NCBI GenBank assembly: GCA_022563215.1
Contig: JADFNT010000050.1
Coordinates: 1-8,917 of the forward strand
Direction: 5' to 3'
From: Pseudomonadota bacterium
GTDB lineage: Bacteria; Pseudomonadota; Alphaproteobacteria; Rhodospirillales; Casp-alpha2
DNA: 8,917 nucleotides
Below, piece after piece: positions 5,701 through 8,917 of this stretch. Every line of letters begins with the position of its first letter. The stretch's first letter is position 1. The notes under the pieces are model-generated. The model was not told where the DNA came from, ran no database searches, and worked only from the letters and a program-made list of their open reading frames with translations. A program made the translations under genes and the position numbers.

Positions 5701-7410
5701 ATGACGGAAAAATTAGAAAAGCTGATCGCCGCCAACGAGGCCCTGAAAAACGAGATCGCCCAGCGCATCGCGGCGCAGGAGCGGTCCGATAGCATTGCCC
5801 TGATATCGGAGGAAAATCCGAACCCGGTCCTGCGCGTGACCATCCAGGGCCATGTGCTTTATGCCAACGGGCCGGCGAAAATGCTGTTGGAATTCTGGAA
5901 CATCGACATCGGCGACCCATTGCCCGACGAATGGTGCCGCGCCGTGGTCGAGGCGGAGAAAAAGCAAACGGCGACGGAGCGCGAACTTCTTTGCCATGAC
6001 AGCTTCTTTGTCCTGACCCTGCAGCCGGTGGTCGATGCCGATTACGTCAACCTTTACGGGCGCGACATCACCAAGCGCAAGGAAACCGAGGAGCAGATCG
6101 TCAATTTCGACGACTTGACCGGCCTTCCCAACCGGGCGCTGTTCCAGGACCGGCTGAAACAGGTTCTCGGCCATGCCCGGCGCACCGGCAAGCTGGTGGC
6201 GGTGCACCTGATCGACCTCGACCATTTCAAGGACATCAACGATACCATGGGCCACGACGCCGGCGACGCGTTGCTGAAGGGAATCGGCGAGCGTCTTCTG
6301 GGGTGCGTGCGAACCTCGGACACGGTGGCCAGAATCGGCGGCGACGAATTCGGAGTCATCCAGGTCGAGCCCAACAACGCCGACAGCATCGCCATCCTGG
6401 CGCAGAAACTGCTCAAAAGCCTGGAGCAGCCCTTCAAGATCGACGGCCACGACGTCCACTCAAACGCCTCCATCGGCATCACGATCTTCCCCGATGATGC
6501 CGAGAAACCGGAAGAGATTCTGCGCAACGCCGACATGGCGCTTTACCACGGCAAGGGCGAAAACCGCGGCACGTACAATTTCTTCGTCACCAAGATGAAC
6601 GATGAAGTCCAGCGCCGCCGGGCCATCGAGGACGATATGCGGGCCGGGCTGGAAAGGGGCGAATTCGTCCTCCATTACCAGCCGAAGCTCCATATCAGGT
6701 CCAACCGCATCACCGGCATGGAGGCGCTGATCCGCTGGAACCACCCGCAACAGGGTTTCATGTCGCCGGCCGAGTTCATCCCCGTGGCCGAACGCTCGAA
6801 ACTGATCGTGCCGATCGGCGAATGGGTGCTGCGCGAGGCCTGCGCCCGCAACAAGGCCTGGACCGACGCCGGGCTCGGCCCCATCAAGGTAGCGGTCAAC
6901 CTGTCGGCGGTGCAGATTCATGAAACCGATCTGACGGCCACCGTCCGCGGCGTTCTGGAGGAAACCGGCCTCGATGCCTCGCAATTAGAGCTGGAAATCA
7001 CCGAAAGCCTGGCAATGCGGAACGCCGAGGCCACCATCGAACTGTTCACCGAGCTGTCGGAGTTCGGCGTCTCGGTGTCCATCGACGATTTCGGCACCGG
7101 CTATTCCAGCCTCAGTTATCTGAAGGACTTCCCCATTCAAAGGATCAAGATCGACAAGGCCTTCATCGACGACATCGGCAGCGACGAAAATCCCGGCGCC
7201 ATCGCCCGCGCGGTGACTACCATAGGCCACAGCTTCGGCATGGAAATCACCGCCGAAGGGGTCGAGACCGAGGACCAGCTTACGTTCCTGCACTCCTTGG
7301 ACTGCGATGAAATCCAGGGTTATTACTTCTCCCGGCCGCTGCCGGAGGACCAACTCGGGGAATTCCTGAAGAATTTCGAGGAAACCGAGGCCATCCGGCT
7401 GAGCCGTTAG
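5701..7410 (+). CDS. PAS-GGDEF-EAL cyclic-di-GMP turnover protein
   Basis: A 569-residue soluble protein with no membrane segment. Order: a short coiled coil (1-28), a PAS-like sensor (about 30-125, ending NLYGRDITKRKETEEQ), GGDEF (about 135-300) and EAL (about 315-565). The diguanylate cyclase signature GGDEF (213-217) is intact. The inhibitory-site RxxD (RTSD, 204-207) lies five residues before it, implying product feedback. The EAL domain keeps the motif itself (341-343), Asn400 (NLS), Glu432 (EITE), Asp462-Asp463 (DDFGTG), Lys483, Glu519 (AEGVE) and Gln539, so phosphodiesterase activity is also expected. It could make, degrade or switch between the two for c-di-GMP, controlling motility or biofilm. 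Start: ATG 5701 opens the coiled coil, with GAGG only two bases upstream. An in-frame TTG at 5659 would add 14 residues but also lacks a good ribosome binding site. It converges on the MFS gene at 7644. Confidence 0.93.
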   Translation: MTEKLEKLIAANEALKNEIAQRIAAQERSDSIALISEENPNPVLRVTIQGHVLYANGPAKMLLEFWNIDIGDPLPDEWCRAVVEAEKKQTATERELLCHDSFFVLTLQPVVDADYVNLYGRDITKRKETEEQIVNFDDLTGLPNRALFQDRLKQVLGHARRTGKLVAVHLIDLDHFKDINDTMGHDAGDALLKGIGERLLGCVRTSDTVARIGGDEFGVIQVEPNNADSIAILAQKLLKSLEQPFKIDGHDVHSNASIGITIFPDDAEKPEEILRNADMALYHGKGENRGTYNFFVTKMNDEVQRRRAIEDDMRAGLERGEFVLHYQPKLHIRSNRITGMEALIRWNHPQQGFMSPAEFIPVAERSKLIVPIGEWVLREACARNKAWTDAGLGPIKVAVNLSAVQIHETDLTATVRGVLEETGLDASQLELEITESLAMRNAEATIELFTELSEFGVSVSIDDFGTGYSSLSYLKDFPIQRIKIDKAFIDDIGSDENPGAIARAVTTIGHSFGMEITAEGVETEDQLTFLHSLDCDEIQGYYFSRPLPEDQLGEFLKNFEETEAIRLSR

Positions 7411-7442
7411 CGCCGCGGCTCTTCCGGCGACCGTCGGCACCC

Positions 7443-7492
7443 GCGGGAAGCCCGCTCGGCGCCCAAGTAACCGGCCTCCGGCTTTATTGTTT
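7443..7492 (+). terminator. Candidate terminator hairpins after the GGDEF-EAL gene
   Basis: Two small hairpins follow the stop: GCGGG-AAG-CCCGC (7443-7455) and CCGG-CCT-CCGG (7471-7481). The second is followed by CTTTATTGTTT (7482-7492), a weak T-rich run. The four-base stem makes this a marginal intrinsic terminator; the repeat array beyond may contribute. Confidence 0.3.
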
Positions 7493-7643
7493 CCCTGTCC
7501 GGGCTTGCGCCCGTCCGCGCCTCTTGTTGTTTCCCTGTCCGGGCTTGCGCCCGTCCGCGCCTCTTGTTGTTTCCCTGTCCGGGCTTGCGCCCGTCCGCGC
7601 CTCTTGTTGTTTCCCTGTCGGACCTTCGGTCCTTCTCGCCTCT
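7485..7643 (-). repeat. Tandem array of four 40-bp hairpin-forming repeats
   Basis: Read on the minus strand, the array begins on the base directly after the TAA of the MFS gene. Copy 1 (7643-7605) is 39 bases and degenerate. Copies 2 (7604-7565) and 3 (7564-7525) are identical, and copy 4 (7524-7485) differs by one base at its end. Each unit starts AGAGGCG, contains a perfect hairpin CGGGC-GCAA-GCCCG (a GNRA-type tetraloop if transcribed as minus-strand RNA) and ends ACAGGGAAACAACA. In copy 1 the hairpin is GGACC-GAA-GGTCC, a different sequence with the same fold. The copies adjoin with no spacers, so it is not a CRISPR array. It fills most of the gap between two convergent genes; it may act in transcript ending or 3' stability, or be a mobile or slippage-grown minisatellite. 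Function is not known. Confidence 0.92.
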
Positions 7644-8852
7644 TTAACGCCGGCCGCCGGCCAGCTTGTGGGCCTCCGGATCGGCGCGCAGCCGCGCCAT
7701 GGCCCAGACGCCGAAGACCGGCCCCAGGGCCAGCACCCCGAACGCATAACGCCAGCCGACCGCTTCGACCACCACCGGCATCAGGTGGATGGTGATCAAC
7801 GTCAGAAGGAAGCCCATCGCCGTCTGCATGGTCAACATGGTGCCGATGCGCTCGGGTGCCGACAGCTCGGCGATGGAGGCCGAGAACTGCGCCGAGTCGG
7901 CGACAATGGCCGCCCCCCAGATGAAGCACAGCACGAACAGCAACACCGGGTTGGCGGTGAAAAGGAAGCCGACCAGCACCGCGCATGTGCCGCTGACGGT
8001 CATCGCGGCGATGGTGATGGTGGTGCGCCCGTGACGGTCGGCCAGGAAGCCCGCCGCCAGACAGCCCAGGCCGCCGCCGATTCCAATCGCCGCGAAAGTG
8101 CCGGACCGGGCCCAGAACGCGGCTTCCGGGCCGGGCATGGAGAGCCGGAAACTGGCGTCCAGGAAAACCCCGAGCCATGCCCACATGGCATAAAGCTCCC
8201 ACATGTGGCCCAGGTATCCGAAATTGGCGAGCCTGAGGGCGCGCTGGGTGAATCCCGAAAAGGCGGCCCGGACATCGAACGGCGGCGGTTTGGTTTGGTT
8301 GGGTCCGGTCTTGAACAGGTTGATCAACAGCGCCGCCGACAGCGAACACGCCGAACCGACGATGACGGTAAACCGCCAATCGACGCCGCCGAAAGCGTTG
8401 AACAGGTGCGGCGCCGCCGAGCCCAGGGTCAAGGCGCCGACGAGGATGCCGATCAACAGGCCCATGTCGCCCTTGGCCCAGGTTGACGCCATTTTCATGC
8501 CCAGCGGATAGACCCCGGCCATGCAGGCCCCGGTAATGAAGCGGTAAAGGATAATCGTCGACGATGCCGGATCGACGAAAAGAATGGCCGTGTTGGCTGC
8601 CGTCGCCACCAGCGCCGCGGTCATGAAAAAACGTCTCGGGTCGGCCCGGTCGGCGAGGCCCAGGATGGCGCTGGTCAAGGTGCCGAAAACGAATCCGGCC
8701 TGCACGGCGCTGGTCAGCATCGAAGCCTGCGTCGCGCTGATGGCGAACTCGGCCCTGAGCGACGGCACCACCGCCGTGGCCGAGAACCAAAGCGCCATGG
8801 CGGCGACCTGACAGACCGCCAACAGGGCCAGGGATGCGGTTTTGTCGTTCAT
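7644..8852 (-). CDS. MFS transporter, substrate unknown
   Basis: A 402-residue inner-membrane carrier with about twelve hydrophobic segments and major facilitator landmarks: ADRADPRR (67-74) in the loop after helix 2, YRFITGACMAGVYPLG (103-118) around helix 4, and ADRHGRT (271-277) as the repeat of the loop motif in the second half. GYLGHMWELYAMWAWLGVF (212-230) after the central loop is typical of a group of proteobacterial MFS proteins with no agreed substrate. The ATG at 8852 overlaps the stop of the upstream gene (ATGA), so translation is likely coupled; AAGGGGG lies about 14 bases upstream, rather far for a ribosome binding site. Function may follow that of the upstream gene, which is almost wholly outside the window. 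The 40-bp repeat array starts on the base after the TAA stop. Confidence 0.92.
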   Translation of the reverse strand: MNDKTASLALLAVCQVAAMALWFSATAVVPSLRAEFAISATQASMLTSAVQAGFVFGTLTSAILGLADRADPRRFFMTAALVATAANTAILFVDPASSTIILYRFITGACMAGVYPLGMKMASTWAKGDMGLLIGILVGALTLGSAAPHLFNAFGGVDWRFTVIVGSACSLSAALLINLFKTGPNQTKPPPFDVRAAFSGFTQRALRLANFGYLGHMWELYAMWAWLGVFLDASFRLSMPGPEAAFWARSGTFAAIGIGGGLGCLAAGFLADRHGRTTITIAAMTVSGTCAVLVGFLFTANPVLLFVLCFIWGAAIVADSAQFSASIAELSAPERIGTMLTMQTAMGFLLTLITIHLMPVVVEAVGWRYAFGVLALGPVFGVWAMARLRADPEAHKLAGGRR

Positions 8853-8917
8853 GTGGTTGGAGTAGCCCCCTTCAGGGCATTGTCCTTGCCGGCCCCGCCG
8901 ATGACAAGTTCTCCGCG
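8849..8917 (-). CDS. C-terminal end of an unidentified upstream gene
   Basis: On the minus strand the frame is open from the window edge for 22 codons and ends at TGA 8851-8849, which overlaps the ATG of the MFS gene as ATGA. Codons end mostly in G or C, as in neighbouring genes. The visible peptide starts RGELVIGGAG and ends GKDNALKGATPTT; I do not recognise it. The overlap implies that it is co-transcribed and translationally coupled with the transporter and may act on the same compound. Confidence 0.6.
   Translation of the reverse strand, partial: RGELVIGGAGKDNALKGATPTT

Noticed and set aside
7485..7643. CRISPR array
   Set aside because: The 40-bp units adjoin with no unique spacers, and no cas gene is in the window.
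7567..7643. Intrinsic terminator of the MFS gene
   Set aside because: The hairpins are sound, but on the minus strand they are followed by purine-rich sequence, not a T-run.
6985..8790. A 601-residue minus-strand reading frame through the repeat array
   Set aside because: It runs antisense to the EAL domain and out of frame through the MFS gene; its protein is Arg/Gly-rich with no family resemblance. It is open because the 40-bp repeats and GC-rich DNA lack stops.

Overview
The window is GC-rich, gene-dense chromosomal DNA with G/C-ending codons and several good Shine-Dalgarno sites. Protein styles (a CaiB/BaiF CoA-transferase paired with a CitE-like lyase, an HcaT-type MFS carrier, and a PAS-GGDEF-EAL protein) suggest a free-living alphaproteobacterium, perhaps of the Rhodospirillales. 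That placement is an inference from style, not from a marker gene. No rRNA, tRNA, insertion sequence, phage gene or CRISPR array was seen.

Layout. 1-1449 (+): the 3' end of a family III CoA-transferase followed directly by a CoA-ester lyase; the two stop/start codons abut, so they form an operon that probably activates and then cleaves a hydroxy-dicarboxylic or related acid. 1446-1910 (-): a small three-helix membrane protein with a strongly acidic tail, convergent with the lyase and sharing four bases with it. 2146-3357 (-): an HcaT-like MFS transporter. 3358-3508: a divergent control region. 3509-4459 (+): a PanE/ApbA-family ketopantoate reductase-like enzyme. 4469-5293 (-): a BtuF-like helical-backbone metal/cobalamin receptor without a signal peptide. 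5294-5700: a divergent, partly AT-rich control region. 5701-7410 (+): a cytoplasmic PAS-GGDEF-EAL cyclic-di-GMP protein with all visible catalytic motifs intact. 7485-7643: an array of four 40-bp hairpin-forming tandem repeats. 7644-8852 (-): a second MFS transporter. 8849-8917 (-): the last 22 codons of an upstream gene that overlaps the transporter start by ATGA.

How the genes relate. Most neighbours look like independent short transcription units joined tail-to-tail (1446-1449, 4459/4469, 7410/7644) or head-to-head (3357/3509, 5293/5701). Two pairs look like true operons: CoA-transferase/lyase and unknown gene/MFS. No single new multi-gene system is evident. The two most interesting signals are non-coding. 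One is the 40-bp repeat array that begins on the base after a stop codon and whose degenerate copy keeps the hairpin by paired changes. The other is a set of mutually exclusive stems in the leader of the metal/cobalamin receptor, one of which would cover the Shine-Dalgarno sequence.
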